Made by a program: the position numbers and the translations under genes
Part shown: positions 34,187-45,515 of the stretch, piece by piece
Layout of the letters: every line of letters begins with the position of its first letter
How positions within the stretch are numbered: the stretch's first letter is position 1
The notes under the pieces: model-generated
Databases searched by the model: none
Seen by the model: only the letters and a program-made list of their open reading frames with translations
Told to the model about the DNA's origin: nothing
DNA from: Amia ocellicauda
Taxonomy: Eukaryota; Chordata; Actinopteri; Amiiformes; Amiidae
Assembly (NCBI RefSeq): GCF_036373705.1
Contig: NC_089851.1
Span: forward strand, 51,560,312 to 51,624,311
Length of the DNA stretch: 64,000 nucleotides
Direction: 5' to 3'

Positions 34187-34815
34187 CTACTTGTTTATTG
34201 GCCAGGGCAGTGACACTATTCTGTCTAGCACAGTGTAGAAATTGGGTTTGGTCATGATAGGGATAGTATTTCCAAAAGAACTGTGCAGAACTTTTTGGAC
34301 AGATGTAAAAGCAGATTCACCAGGATGTGTCTCTTTATACAGCATTCTCTTGAGCACATTGGGGAGGGACGCCACTGTTTTTTCAACATCAGCAACTAGC
34401 GATTTCACATCAGAATTACCAGTATCATACAAATCACCAAACTTGTGAGCTATTAGAGTGAGGATGACATCTTCAAACATAGATTCCTCAAACATACGTA
34501 AACATAATTCCAGGGGCCCCGGGGGTTTCTTTCTCTGAAAAAATATAGGAATTAATATAATGTCTTATTGCACAGAAAAGCAGAGCAGACACAAACAGTA
34601 TTTTATTTATGTTTGTAAAACACTTGATAAGCCTTGTTTTTTATAACCTTCTCAACTATTTGCATTACTTTCTCATCCACACTTTCTAACAAGTCACTAA
34701 ACCATCTTGAAGGTAGAGTGCATGTTTCAGAGAAAAGCACGCAGTAAGACAGCCCGCTACTGTAAAAAGAGGTAAGCAGACAAATAGCACAGTTAACCCC
34801 ACTCCGAGTGTGCAT
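34187..34815 (-). pseudogene. Polinton left-arm gene, unknown function
   Basis: Two coding-like segments on the minus strand (about 34,187-34,535 and 34,603-34,815) separated by a short stretch with splice-like signals. They include KFGDLYDTGNSDVKSLV and LPNVLKRMLYKE. Similar segments sit next to the left end of the second Polinton at 59,313-60,225, so this gene belongs to the element family. I do not recognise the protein. In related adintoviruses this arm can carry lineage-specific regulatory genes; that role is only a guess here. Confidence 0.6.
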
Positions 34816-35028
34816 AAAGAGATAGACAGGTCAGGTGAACAAATACCCTGTACAGGCATTCAGACCTCTGATGATTCTAGGGCCCTGTTGTTTAGTAAAA
34901 TATGTCACATTTGTTGGCAACTGGTAGAAGATTTACACACAGCTCATAGAAAAATACATGTTTTGACAAATGTGTTAAAACAAAAAGGGTATAACATCGA
35001 GTTTGCTGAATCGTCACACTGTGAGTGA
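34810..35028 (+). pseudogene. Small Polinton reading frame, unknown
   Basis: 72 codons including FSKICHICWQLVEDLHTAH, with a CxxC pair, running into the polymerase side of the element. Unrecognised; could be a remnant of a small regulatory protein. Confidence 0.35.
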
Positions 35029-35047
35029 AAACCGCAATTAACAAATA

Positions 35048-35209
35048 ATGAAACAAGTAAGACACAAAGACACTCAGTCTGCACGTATCACGGCAGTACT
35101 GATAAAGAATATTAATGTAGCCAAAAGAATGCTGCGTAGGCTTAAATCTAGAATGGATGTGTCACAATTAGCAGGATCACAGACACCATTACAGCACAGT
35201 GGCGGTTGA
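35048..35209 (+). CDS. Small basic Polinton peptide frame
   Basis: 53 codons, rich in Lys and Arg (KRMLRRLKSRM). Unknown function, found just upstream of the acidic N-terminal part of the polymerase region. May be non-genic. Confidence 0.3.
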   Translation: MKQVRHKDTQSARITAVLIKNINVAKRMLRRLKSRMDVSQLAGSQTPLQHSGG

Positions 35210-38200
35210 TGACCACCCAGCAAACTTGGAAATTCAGGAATATATTGATTTGATTGTGTCTGATGAATTAGCATTAGAAGCTGATAATAATAACCAACCA
35301 GACTTGGAAATTCAGGAATATATAGATTTGCACGTGTCTGATGGGTAAGCATTAGAAGCGAATAATAATGATAATCAGATTGGGGGTGGTGATGTAGCAA
35401 TGTTAGAGGTGAATAATGAAAATGCTGAACAAATGGTTGAGGGTGGTGATGGCGGGGACCCGCCTCGGGTGTTTTTGGAGCGTATTCGTCACTATGACCG
35501 GGAACTTAACAGGTTCCGGGGAATGGAGTTTTATGAAGAATTCAGGTTTGTGAATCTGGATCTGGTAGAATCGTACTGGTGCTGCGCAAGGGCTGTTAAA
35601 TGAAATATCACACAATGTGGGTCCTAATGATTTTGTACAGCTTAGACTGAGCTCGGGGTCATTAAATAATGCTTTCTGTTAGAGGAGGCAACATTTGGGG
35701 GAGCTGGATGAAACAGATTTCCTAGAGAGCATAGCTAATTTACTGCAAAGTCACACCGAAATCCTAATATGCAAGGTGGGGTACGGAGACGTATAAAAGG
35801 TATTTTGTTTTGCAAGATAATAGACAAGAAAAGGGCATGCCTCACTGATTTCAAAAACCAAGGTAACAATTTATGTTTTGCCGCCAGTGTGTACCGCCTG
35901 TGGAAAGGGAAAGAATGCACAGATGTTTGTTTTACTTCACAAACAGCATTACTACGGGGTTTTAAACATCAGAACATTTATAGGTGTTAACTATTTCTGT
36001 GATTATTGCCACGCAGTATATGGGCATAAAAATTGTCACACGTGTCGGAATTTGTGCAGAGCGTGTTTAGACCCCCACTGTTTTGAGGTTAAAGAGACCA
36101 TCACCAGATGCGATGTATGTAAAATATTCTGTAGAGGTGGTGTCTGTCTCAGGAGACACAAGGCTAAAGCTGCCACCAAAGAGATTCAGTGTGTTCAACA
36201 CTTTTACTGTACAGAGTGCTGGACTTTTCTCCCAATAATGCACACTTGCGAAGAAAAGCTCTTTCCGTGCTGTAAAAGTGTTATCCAGACACCTGACAAT
36301 CATGTATGCTACATGAGCGTAATAAACATCCCCAAACAATCGGAAAAATACATTTTCTTTGATTTTGAATGCATGCAAGAAACAGGACACACATCCCAAA
36401 TTATGTTTATGCCTCACACATAAACAACAAATGCACATGGGAGTTTTATGGGGATTCTTGCTTATCTGACTTTGTGAAATGTTTCATTGACACGTGTTTT
36501 AAAAACTACACTTTTATTTCACACAATGGTAAAGGCTATGATAACTACTTGGTCATTAGAGAGCTCATACGTGAAAAGGTTGCTACACACTTCATCACAC
36601 AAGGAGGTAAAATTATGTGCATGACAGTGACCGCTCTGAACATCAGGTTCATTGATTCATTACATTTCTTGCCTCTGAAACTGAGCAATATGCCAAAAGC
36701 AATGGGGTTTGAGGGTGAGAAAGGCCATTTCCCACACTTCTTTAACACGGTCGCAAACCAAAATTATGTAGGACCCTTACCCGCTGAACAATTTTACGGG
36801 GTAGACTACATGATGGGTGCAGATAAAACACAGTTTCAGGAATGGTACGATGAGCACAAACTCGATGAATTGAAGTGGTATTGTAGACAGGACGTGGACA
36901 TACTGAGACAAGCTTGTACTACATTTAGAAACGAGATATTAAGTATGACAGAGCAGATACGTCTGAAGTGTCCGTCTGACCCTGATTCAGACCTGATTAA
37001 AGTCAGTCTTGACCCGTTTCAGTACATCACATTAGCCTCTGTGTGTATGACCATGTACCGGTACATGTTTCTCAGACCGCAGACCATAGCATTAGTCCAT
37101 GACAATTATCACAACCAGAAAAAGCGGTTCTCGACCCCCGCTATTCAGTGGCTCATGTATACTGAACACACAGACAACATCAGTATACAACACGCACTAA
37201 AGCTGGGTGGTGAGCATAAATTTGGCCCGTACTATCTAGATGGTTTTGCAGTAATAAACGGTGTGTACACTGCTTTTGAGTACCATGGATGTTTTTTTCA
37301 TGGTTGCGATACCTGTTATAGCGAAAATGACGTTAACAGTGTGACAAAAACAACATTCGGCTGGCTATATCAAAAGACAATGTATAAAACCGAATTCTTA
37401 AAATTACAAGGGTTTGATGTTAAAGTGATGTGGGAACACAAATGGAAGACAATGCTGAATGAAGACCAGGATGTTAGGGCATTTATTTCCGAATCACAGT
37501 TACCAGCGCCTTTAGACCCCAGGGAGTCTCTATTCGGTGGGTGGACGAATGCAGTGACCCTGTATTATCAACCAAAACCTGGCTAGGAACTCCGTTACTA
37601 TGATTTCACCAGTCTGTACCCGTTTGTAAATAAAACCAAATTGTACCCCGTTGGTCACCCGGATATAATATGCGAGGGCTTTGAAGATTTACAAAATTAC
37701 TTTGGGCTCGCAAAAGTCAAAGTTTACCCTCCTAGAAGGTTGTTTTTCCCTGTGCTACCGACCAGAGTTGGTAAAAAACTGTTCTTTACACTCTGTCGGA
37801 CGTGCGCTGACACCCAGCAGGGCCCCCCTGCACACACAGCGACGAGCAGAGAGAGCGCTTACCGGTGTCTGGTGCATGCCAGAGCTGCTGTCTGCTGTAG
37901 ATAAGGGTTACAGAATAGCAGAAATATACGAGATCTGGCACTTTAAGCACTCGACCAACACGTTGTTTAGTGAATATATTAAAACGCATTTAAAAGGCAA
38001 ACAAGAAGCTTCAGGCTACCCCCAGTGGTGCAAAAATGACACAGACCGTGAACACTACATCAGAGAGTATCATGACAGAGAGGGGGTACACTTGGACCAT
38101 TACAACATTACTAAGAATCCGGCCAAAAGACAGATTTCAAAACTGTTTTTGAATTCTTTATGGGGAAAATTTGGACAACGACCAGATTTACAAAACACCA

Positions 38201-38820
38201 GTATTGTGAGAGACCCCAACGAATTATTTAAATACGTGTTTGCCCCATACCACGAGGTCCCGTCTTGTGATTTTATTGATGATGACGATGATTTTATGTG
38301 CCTGTGTCACCTGGAAACGGGGAAAAGAGCACTACACACAGCTTTCAAATGTAAATATTTGTATTGCCAGTTTCACCACCGCCTATGCTAGGTTAGAACT
38401 GTACTCTCTTCTGGATTCATTACAAGGTCGTTGTTTGTATTATGACACTGATTCAATCATTTATGTAAGCAGGCCAGGACAGTGGGACCCCAAGTTAGGA
38501 GATTATCTGGGTCAATTGACAAGTGAGCTGCCTCCGGATCAGCACATTACAGAGTTTGTTGCAACAGCACCTAAATCCTATGGATATAAGCTCTCAGGAG
38601 GGAAAGCCTGTATCAAGGTAAAGGGTATCACATTAAACGTGGCTAATAGTGAGAAAATTAATTTCGATAGCCTAAAAGATTTGATACTTGACTATGCGGA
38701 TAAGTAGGCTGGTGCAAATGGTGAAATAAAAGACATTGCACTGCGGCAACCGGGGATAGTACGTGTTAAACGTGACTGGCACTTTGAGATGAGAACACTG
38801 CAAAAGACCGAGAGATAAAT
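35210..38820 (+). pseudogene. Polinton protein-primed DNA polymerase B, broken
   Basis: Order of parts seen on the plus strand: an acidic region with a duplicated LEIQEYIDL motif (35,220-35,340), a Cys/His-rich region (35,878-36,310), exonuclease motifs FDFEC (about 36,360), HNGKGYDNYL (about 36,530) and YCRQDVDIL (about 36,880), a TPR/palm region with DFTSLYP (about 37,600), NSLWGKFG (about 38,155) and YDTDS (about 38,440). This motif set is the protein-primed family B polymerase of Polintons and would replicate the linear element. The coding region is broken in several places. Confidence 0.93.
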
Positions 38821-38840
38821 TACAGATTACAACGTTAGCT

Positions 38841-39023
38841 CGACAGATGTATCCAGGCAAATCTCAATATTTTTTGGAAGCTTTTGAAGATGCCACCAAG
38901 AAGTATTTTGGATACTTATTTGTCGATGTCATGTCAAAGACCCCTGATGAATACCGTTTAAGGACGGGTCTTTTCCCCCCTGACATCCCGGTGGTTTATG
39001 TGTTTAAAAAACAAAGAAAGTAA
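38841..39023 (+). pseudogene. Segment like the C-terminal end of the Polinton packaging ATPase
   Basis: About 59 codons with ARQMYPGKS, FLEAFEDATKKYFGYLFVD and TPDEYRLRTGLFP. This matches my recollection of the end of the FtsK/HerA-type genome-packaging ATPase of Polintons. It follows the polymerase directly, a usual place for it. Confidence 0.7.
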
Positions 39024-39080
39024 AAGCCGCTGGTTTTCCAGCGTTGAGCACATTTGCTGTCTGTGACTCTGGCTGTCAGT

Positions 39081-39393
39081 ATGTCACTGCGTATGAAGAG
39101 AAAACTGGCTCTCCTGCAGCTGCTGGTTAAAGCCAAGCCGCAACAAGGCCATTCTGTGCGCCGCTGGAAGCGACCTGGTACAGGCCGTGTCAGAAATCGC
39201 TCTAAATACACTGAAAGGAAACATCCGCTAAACAATTTCAGAAACTCAAGAAAAGTGGCCACATTATAAAAACACTTAGTAAAAAGACAGTGTCTGTTAA
39301 GAGAAAGAGAAATCTATTGAATCAGTCTGGGGGGTTTATCAGTAATTTGCTAAGTATTGCCATTCCCCTCATTACCGGCTTACTGACCAGATG
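39081..39393 (+). pseudogene. Basic core-like protein region with hydrophobic tail
   Basis: First part very rich in Lys/Arg (RRWKRPGTGRVRNRSKY); second part basic, then a Gly/Ile/Leu tail (SGGFISNLLSIAIPLI). Basic plus hydrophobic composition recalls adenovirus-like core or pX-type peptides that bind packaged DNA. Assignment by composition only. Confidence 0.45.
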
Positions 39394-40134
39394 AAAATGC
39401 AATTCACTGAGAAAATGTATCTAGTACCTCAGAAACAGATGGGCCAAATTAAAGAGGACTTTCCAGTTGAACACGACATCAGAAAAATAGCCACATATAA
39501 ATTGGATGGTGAAATGAAAGATATTCTGCAAAGCTCTCAATTGGGTGAATATGACAAAGCGCTGCAGAGGTACTTGGCCCTGACGTGGCAGGCAGAATCT
39601 GAAAAAGCCACTTTGACTTTGCAGATGCCTGACACCGATACCCCGGCCGAAAAACCGCACACAGAGCCTGTTTTCGATTATATTTTAGACGCTATCCCAC
39701 AAAGGCAAAATAAAAATGCCGAAATGGTGTCCAACAATTCTATAGCTAGCTGGAATGAGAATGGGGAATTTGTGTACAAGGGGGGCCCTGTTCGTGGGTC
39801 TCATGTGATTGATCTGGTTAGGGCTGTCACACAGCCGCACACGCTGGCCACAGGAAGAGCCCCCAAAGGCTGGGGCAGTTTTATGATGGCGATGGCGGAG
39901 ATTAACATCCCCGGTTCAGTACTGTCTAACAGAATAAACAGGGAGGTGTTGGAGAAACTGAAAACAACACCTACTAGAAACAGTTCTATGTCTATACAGA
40001 GAAATCCTATTTCTCCTGAACCAGACTTTGATATTTCGATGGAGGGGGCGGCTGCCCCACCCGAAACACCACAAAGAGACCAGCCAGCTAAAAAGCATCG
40101 GCTGTTTGGGAAATTACCATGGCTGTCTCTGTAA
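39391..40134 (+). CDS. PY-like conserved Polinton protein, looks whole
   Basis: 247 codons with no interruption, starting a few bases from the preceding gene's end. No catalytic motif is visible; GWGSFMMAMAEINIPGS near residue 165 is the most distinctive part, followed by a Pro-rich low-complexity tail and a basic end. Position before the strand switch fits the conserved PY protein of Polintons; function in the particle is unknown. Confidence 0.55.
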   Translation: MKMQFTEKMYLVPQKQMGQIKEDFPVEHDIRKIATYKLDGEMKDILQSSQLGEYDKALQRYLALTWQAESEKATLTLQMPDTDTPAEKPHTEPVFDYILDAIPQRQNKNAEMVSNNSIASWNENGEFVYKGGPVRGSHVIDLVRAVTQPHTLATGRAPKGWGSFMMAMAEINIPGSVLSNRINREVLEKLKTTPTRNSSMSIQRNPISPEPDFDISMEGAAAPPETPQRDQPAKKHRLFGKLPWLSL

Positions 40135-40787
40135 AGCGGGTCCTCATGGTTTTATTTTTTGTATTATTATTTTGGTTGTTGTTTGTTTATATATAGGCTA
40201 TAGAAATACATACATTGATGTTATCTGTAAAATGTTAAATCCTTGTGTGATTCTGATAATAAAAAATGTATTATTTTTATTATTATTATTATTATTGTGT
40301 TTGTATGTCAAAGAACATTATCAGTGGTGTTTCACTGTTTTAGTTTATTTGGTTTTTGTGTGTGCTGAATAAAAAATGTAACGCGTGATAAACTATGGTG
40401 TTTGTATGTATGGATTTATTAACTACATATAAACATAATTCATGTGTATATAATATTTTATTATCAGGTTAGCAGGCGTTACATATATGAGAATGCCACG
40501 TCATTAAGCTTAAACGCACACACACAAACATACACACAAGCATTATTCTATCATTCTATAGTGTCTATAGTGTTATTCATACACTGTTCTAACATTGTTT
40601 ATTTCTGTTCATGACTGATTTAGCAATTATGACAGATCCTAAAATCATGCATTCGGTTACACATCTGACAATTCTCATTTACATGAAGCTTAAACAGATA
40701 CATAGGTCTCGTTCTCCTGTTATAAATTTTCACAAACTGCATTACTAATTAAATCTTCAGAATACAAATCCAATATCTGATTTTAAG
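40135..40787. other. Convergent intergenic region of the Polinton
   Basis: AT-rich, with an (ATT)n run near 40,275-40,295 and aataaa-like signals on both strands (for example near 40,368), consistent with shared 3' ends of the two gene blocks. No gene seen. Confidence 0.55.
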
Positions 40788-41273
40788 CTAGCCCCTTACA
40801 ACGCTGTTGTAAAAAATACACACAGTGGTTTCCACATGTTGTGGATAAAGCATCCTGCAACTGTCTGGAGTTAACACTGTTAACACTGAGTTTGTGTTTA
40901 AAAAACGCATGATTGATTTAGGGAAAAAAGGAGCATTGGGGGGGAATCCGTAAGAATCAAAGAATTCGGCCTTCCCATCTCCTCCTAGATAGATAGCAAG
41001 CCAGTGCTCCCCGGGTCGGTCATGCGGATGTGTGTTGATGACGAAACAGGCCGGCCTGTGGACTCCTGACCGTTTGGGGAGCTTGTCAGATGGAAACACA
41101 CCCAGAAAATAGTCTGTTGTGTAACTGTCCTTAGTCATGATGGCCCCAATCTGTTGCGTATTCATGACCAGAGTATTGAAAGCCACAAGGCAATCGTTTT
41201 TCAACTGTAGTCGTAAAGGACTTATCTTAATAATGATTAATGTTAATTTCAACAATGTTGTCAAAAACAGCAT
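40788..41273 (-). pseudogene. Polinton adenovirus-type cysteine protease
   Basis: Coding similarity begins near MNTQQIGAIMTKD and includes GVFPSDKLPKR, the His region GEHWLAIYLGG and the acidic FDSYGFPP, the order known in the adenovirus maturation protease family (C5). It would cut capsid precursors. The gene is broken. Confidence 0.85.
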
Positions 41274-42470
41274 ACACTATCATGTTCACGGTGGTTGGTA
41301 ATGGCTGGGCAAAACTAATTTCTGCTCTCAGGTTCCCTGTTTTTATGAGCGAATAGTGCCCAGTGCACTCTTGATCCGGGCTGAGGTTAAATGCAAACAG
41401 TGTGTAACCTCTGGCAAACTCCTTACAGTCCACTACCAGAGGCTTGTCTTTGAGGTGCTTTCCGGCTGTTTCCACCAGGTTAAAGTTATCATTTGCGAAA
41501 TCCGGTTGTAGCGGTTTAGTAGGGATCTGCTCCCCATCTACTTACAGGGCCAGGAAATTAATATCACAATGTTTAAAGTAGAAGGGGTTTATCCACAAAA
41601 CCAATTGCTATTATTTTAGCCAATTGTCCCAGAAACACATTTTCCTGGTTGCAGACCCTGCTTCCTCTGGCCAGACTGAACACTTTCATATGAACCCGAT
41701 CTACAGGGTATTTTGCATTAGCCACCTGCAGCACATCGGCATGACCCAGCCTGACAGCGGGGGCCACCCGGACCCTCTTCACAAACACAGCTGCTGAGAG
41801 AACCGACAGTTTGAAATCCTCAGCGTTGCTCATGAGACAGAACGCTTCTCTGTTACGGGTGAGTTGAATTTTTATATCAACGCCGTTCAGCACTAATTTG
41901 TCTTGAAAAAACATGTCTGCATGAATACAACCCAACAATTCTAGTTTTCGGCTTCCTGCTGTATAGGCCGCTCTATTTCTGAACCCCAGGTTTGTCCCGT
42001 TCAGTGCGGTTACTTCATGCTGGCCGGCTGTGTCCTTGACAAAAAGGCCTGCTGAGTACTGTGTGTTCAAAGTGCTTTCACTGTAGTTGAGAATGGATTC
42101 TATTATAGCCCTGTATGGATAACAGTTGTTGCTCTGGCTAATAAGTCTGTCACCGATTGTGATGTCGACCTGGCTGAAAAGGGAGGCCACGGGGTAATTT
42201 ACCAGGCCCACCCGATCATCCTGGGCCAGATCAGTGCCATCATGCTTAGTAATTTTACAAGTCAGGTAGATGATCGTGTTGTTCAGATCTAGATAGTCTT
42301 CTCCGTTTCCAGTGATGTAGAATTCCAGTGGGGCATTGTCAGAGAGCGCTGTGAGGGGGGGCACCTACACATAGAAACTCTTCTCAATGCTGGTCTGTGT
42401 GGGCACCAGCTGAAAAAGGTCCAGTTCAGATTTGGTGCACTCCTCAGAACTGCAGTGAACGAAAGCCATG
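41227..42470 (-). pseudogene. Polinton major capsid protein (double jelly-roll)
   Basis: N-terminal MAFVHCSSEECTKSELDLF near 42,470, then TALSDNAPLEFYITGNGEDYLDLNNT and FSQVDITIGDRLISQ in 41,573-42,364, and a C-terminal stretch GYTLFAFNLSPD ... HYSLIKTGNLRAE at 41,227-41,475. This is the adintovirus/Polinton hexon-like capsid protein. Broken at a few places. Confidence 0.9.
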
Positions 42471-42471
42471 T

Positions 42472-42884
42472 TTAAAATATATCCCCGCGATGTTGTTGCC
42501 TGGAGCTCCTCTTCTTACCAGCCCCGTTTCTCTTATGATTGTGTTTCTTCTGTATAGTCCTTTTAACAGGGGCCGGCGGTCCTGTGAGCCCCAGTGGTGT
42601 CGTTCTTTTCCTTTTAATGCCTCTCCTGACCTTTCGGAGCATGAATTCTACTGGCCACCACACTTGTAACCTGCCCGACCACATCTTTAGCTATGTTTCT
42701 GGCAGCCAATTTGACGTGTGGTTTGACAATTTCTAATCCGCGTCTCAGAAAAGGCATAGCTACCAGCTACCCCCGCACCGTATTGTACTGGCATCCCGGC
42801 GAAACCGGGGAGGCCGTTACCCGCCTGATACTTGTAGTAGTTCCTATACATGTGCGGGTCTCCATAGTTTTTAACAATCACCAT
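42472..42884 (-). pseudogene. Minor virion protein (Gly-rich start, basic end)
   Basis: Starts MVIVKNYGDPHMYRNYYKYQ, then a Gly-rich GLPGFAGMPVQYGAGVAG stretch; the far end is strongly basic (KRKRTTPLGLTG, KKHNHKRNG). It lies between penton and major capsid, where Polintons carry a small membrane-active or core protein (PX or pVI-like). Exact identity uncertain; broken. Confidence 0.5.
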
Positions 42885-42887
42885 GAT

Positions 42888-43634
42888 TTAAAAGTGGTTG
42901 TATCTAACAGGTTGGAAATGCAACTTCACTATCACCTTGCCGTATGCGAATGTCACATGTCCGTTCTGGTCAGTCTTTATTTCAGTGCTGATGGTGTCGA
43001 ATTCATCCATGCTCAGGGGGACATAGTGGGGCTTATCATATAACAGCGTAACAAACTTGCCTTCTTCCCCTTTTTTAGGTATACAGCGCAGAAGCGGGGC
43101 ATACATGTCACCCACTAGTTGGTGTTCAATTATATCGGTATTAACATACATGTGGTTAAAACCCGCTGTAATATCTGCAGGCTGGGGCGATCCCCCCCCC
43201 CCCCCCCCCTTCTCGGGAATGAACCCCAAGACATGTGCTAGCTGGCCCGTGGTAAAAAACAATAAAGTCGAATCCCTGAAAAGCCTCACGCTTCTAATAT
43301 AGTTGTATTGAAAGTATACCTTGGGCAATGTGGGGACGGCCTTGACAGCATTATTCATGGCTGTTAACAATACATCAATGTTTTTATAGTAGCCTTGTGA
43401 TATTTCATAATACCAGTTTGTATCGGTTGTCTCAGAATGCAATTCAAAGCTCTGTTTCCTGTCAAACGTATTGATGGTCATGGGGTAGTGCATCTCCACC
43501 ATCCCTACCTCCCATTTACCTGGTAGATCGATGGATTTGGCTAGATGGTCAGTGAAGTTGGAGCTCTTGTTGTTAGGAAATAGTGTCTCCGAGGCATTAC
43601 TGGTAAAAGTCAGGTAAAATCCATTTTCACTCAT
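42888..43634 (-). CDS. Polinton minor capsid (penton) protein, looks whole
   Basis: 248 codons, uninterrupted. FYLTFTSNASETLFPNN at the start and KWEVGMVEMHYPMT near residue 40 are typical of the single-jelly-roll penton protein of Polintons and adintoviruses. A run of Gly near residue 145 is encoded by a long homopolymer (43,191-43,208), which may vary in length or be hard to sequence. It lies between the integrase and the minor protein, all on the same strand. Confidence 0.88.
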   Translation of the reverse strand: MSENGFYLTFTSNASETLFPNNKSSNFTDHLAKSIDLPGKWEVGMVEMHYPMTINTFDRKQSFELHSETTDTNWYYEISQGYYKNIDVLLTAMNNAVKAVPTLPKVYFQYNYIRSVRLFRDSTLLFFTTGQLAHVLGFIPEKGGGGGGSPQPADITAGFNHMYVNTDIIEHQLVGDMYAPLLRCIPKKGEEGKFVTLLYDKPHYVPLSMDEFDTISTEIKTDQNGHVTFAYGKVIVKLHFQPVRYNHF

Positions 43635-43637
43635 TTT

Positions 43638-44724
43638 TTATCCTCTCACAACTCCCGGGGCTATGTCTTTCACCTCTGAAGCTTTGATCCAACTATTAAA
43701 TTTAACTCCCCAACTCAGCCATTTGACTAAAACTTGTTTACCCCGGCCTCTGGAGTCTAAAATTTTCTGTATTCGATAGACTCTGTCACCATTTGGGTTT
43801 ATCTTTTGTAACTCTTCGGTGTAAAACTGACCTTTTATGTCGTCACCAGCATAATCTTTTAGTTTGTAAATAGGCCTTAATCCAGGCACACATTTTTTAA
43901 CTATGAATATTTCATCTGTGAATGTTTGCTCATACCCCTTTTCAAATTTCCCTTTTATTCTCGACACCCTCACATGATCACCTTCTTTAAACTTAAATTT
44001 TGAAGGTTTGCTTTTTACAAATGACCCATACACAGTCCTCCACACCCTCAGGGCATTGTCATGGGTGACATCTACTGGTCGTTCCTTGACAGTTCTATGG
44101 AATGTGTGATTGTAACTGTGAAACAGCTCTAAAGTACTTCCACATTTTCGATTTTATAGTCCTATTGAATCTCTCTACCACACTGGCTTTCACTTTACTA
44201 TTTGTCACAAAATGTACAATTTGGTATTGCTTGAGAAGACTTTGAAAACCATGGTTGAGGAATTCTTTCCCCTGATCTGTCTGCAGTTTCTTTGGAACGC
44301 GCCCTTGGGTGAATATTCTTTTAAAGGCGGCACACACTTGCTGACCCGTTTTGTTTTTTAATGGTACTGCCCAGGCGTATTTGGACAACACATCTATACA
44401 GGTTAGAATGTATTTCATACCGTTGTTGAACTTTGAGAACTGACCCATTTCCACCAGGTCTGCCTGCCATTGCCAGTCAATGTCTTGTACCAGTGTCAAG
44501 TTCCTCTTAAACCTCACCCGCGCTGGTCTGTGCACTGTGTATGTATATTGATCCGATAACCATTGTGAAACATGTTCTCTTTTTATACGGTCACCCTTTG
44601 CTCGGGCACTTCTCAGCAGTGTATCGAGTCCTCCAAAACGACCGGCTTCTTTAGGCGTATAATAGATCTCTTTTAATCTCTCTTCATGGTTCATTTTCTC
44701 GTGATTAATGAATACACCCTTCAA
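43638..44724 (-). pseudogene. Polinton retroviral-type integrase with chromodomain
   Basis: Zn-binding-like N-terminal region, then the catalytic core: DIDWQWQADLVEM, TDQGKEFLNHG and VVERFNRTIKSK give the D,D,E order (44,095-44,724). The C-terminal part (43,638-44,045) has an SH3-like basic stretch (FKEGDHVRVSRIKG) and a chromodomain (YRIQKILDSRGRGKQVLVKW). It inserts the element and makes 6-bp duplications. Broken. Confidence 0.92.
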
Positions 44725-44750
44725 CTTAGTAACTTATACCAAATAGTAAC

Positions 44751-44833
44751 ACCCAGGTGGCTGAGTGGTTAAGGCATTGGACTTAAGATCTAATAGATGT
44801 ATGTCTGTGTGGGTTGGAATTCCACTCTGGGTA
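44751..44833 (+). tRNA. tRNA-Leu(TAA) inside the Polinton
   Basis: 83 nt that align end to end with vertebrate tRNA-Leu(TAA) as I recall it. Acceptor ACCCAGG/TCTGGGT pairs fully (one G-T); the anticodon stem closes with loop CTTAAGA; the long variable arm pairs; the T-stem pairs. A-box TGGCTGAGTGG is canonical. The T-loop reads TTGGAAT, so C56 is G and the B-box is weakened. A T6 run starts six bases after the 3' end, a normal Pol III terminator. It lies between the integrase start (44,724) and the right TIR (from about 44,896), so it is element cargo. Confidence 0.85.
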
Positions 44834-44838
44834 AGTAC

Positions 44839-44844
44839 TTTTTT
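44839..44844 (+). terminator. Pol III T6 terminator of tRNA-Leu
   Basis: Six T residues, five bases after the tRNA-Leu end. Placement is typical for Pol III. Confidence 0.7.
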
Positions 44845-44895
44845 GATCAAAACTTTATTTTGTTCTCTTTTTCTAATTTAATTTATTTTATTTTA

Positions 44896-45103
44896 TACCA
44901 CCCCAAAAACAATCATAAAATATATAACCTAAAATCATCACATGCACGTCACTAAACACAGTTTAAAATACTTTTTTATTAAAACTTTATGTTGTTGTTC
45001 TCTTCTTATTTTAATGTATTTTATTTTGGTAACAACTTATCGTACCAAACCTAATCATAAAACATAACCTAACACAAATAATAATAAGTTTAAACTCTTA
45101 AAC

Positions 45104-45146
<43 letters not shown>

Positions 45147-45515
45147 CATCAGGGTGAGATGGCGGCGAACACTTGTCAAGATGACCTGTGCCCTTTCCAA
45201 AATGCCTGTCATCCTAACAAGATGGAGGTCATCCAAACAAGATGGCTGCCATCCTAACAAGATCACGGTCATCCAAACAAGATGGCTGACAGGAGAGGGT
45301 CAAAGGGTAAAACCTGTATTCTTACAAGATGGCTGACTGGAGAGGATCAAAGGGTACAGGGTAAGGAGGAGCTTCCTGGCCCATTGGGCTTCTGGGTAAG
45401 GAGGGGCTTCATGGCCCGTGAGGCTTCTGGGTAAGGCGGGTTTCCCAGCCGATGGGGCTTCTGGGTAGGGGCGGGGCCACCTGTCACTTTGACATAAAGT
45501 ACCATCATTACTACT
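44896..45515 (-). repeat. Polinton right TIR
   Basis: Inverted copy of the left TIR, with the same internal 36-bp and ~18-bp tandem repeats. The (CA)n run at about 45,108-45,140 is longer than the matching GT run at the left end. Confidence 0.92.

Larger units (their letters stand above)
33349..45515. mobile_element. Polinton/Maverick (adintovirus-like), broken
   Basis: 12,167 bp. It starts AGTAGTAATGATGG and ends with the reverse complement, with TIRs of roughly 600-620 bp. Flanking 6-bp duplications are CTTATG (33,343-33,348) and CTGATG (45,516-45,521), one mismatch. The homologous empty site in repeat unit 2 (around 50,567) reads gcttatgtaaatacttg, which confirms both ends. Plus-strand genes on the left: PolB, ATPase tail, core-like peptides, PY-like. 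Minus-strand genes on the right: protease, major capsid, minor protein, penton, integrase. About 600 bp of AT-rich DNA lies between the convergent blocks. The element is broken at roughly ten places and looks incapable of movement. TIR divergence of a few percent by eye suggests moderate age. Confidence 0.97.

Noticed and set aside
43191-43208. Long C homopolymer in the penton gene
   Set aside because: Could be slippage or assembly error; not used as evidence for or against the gene.
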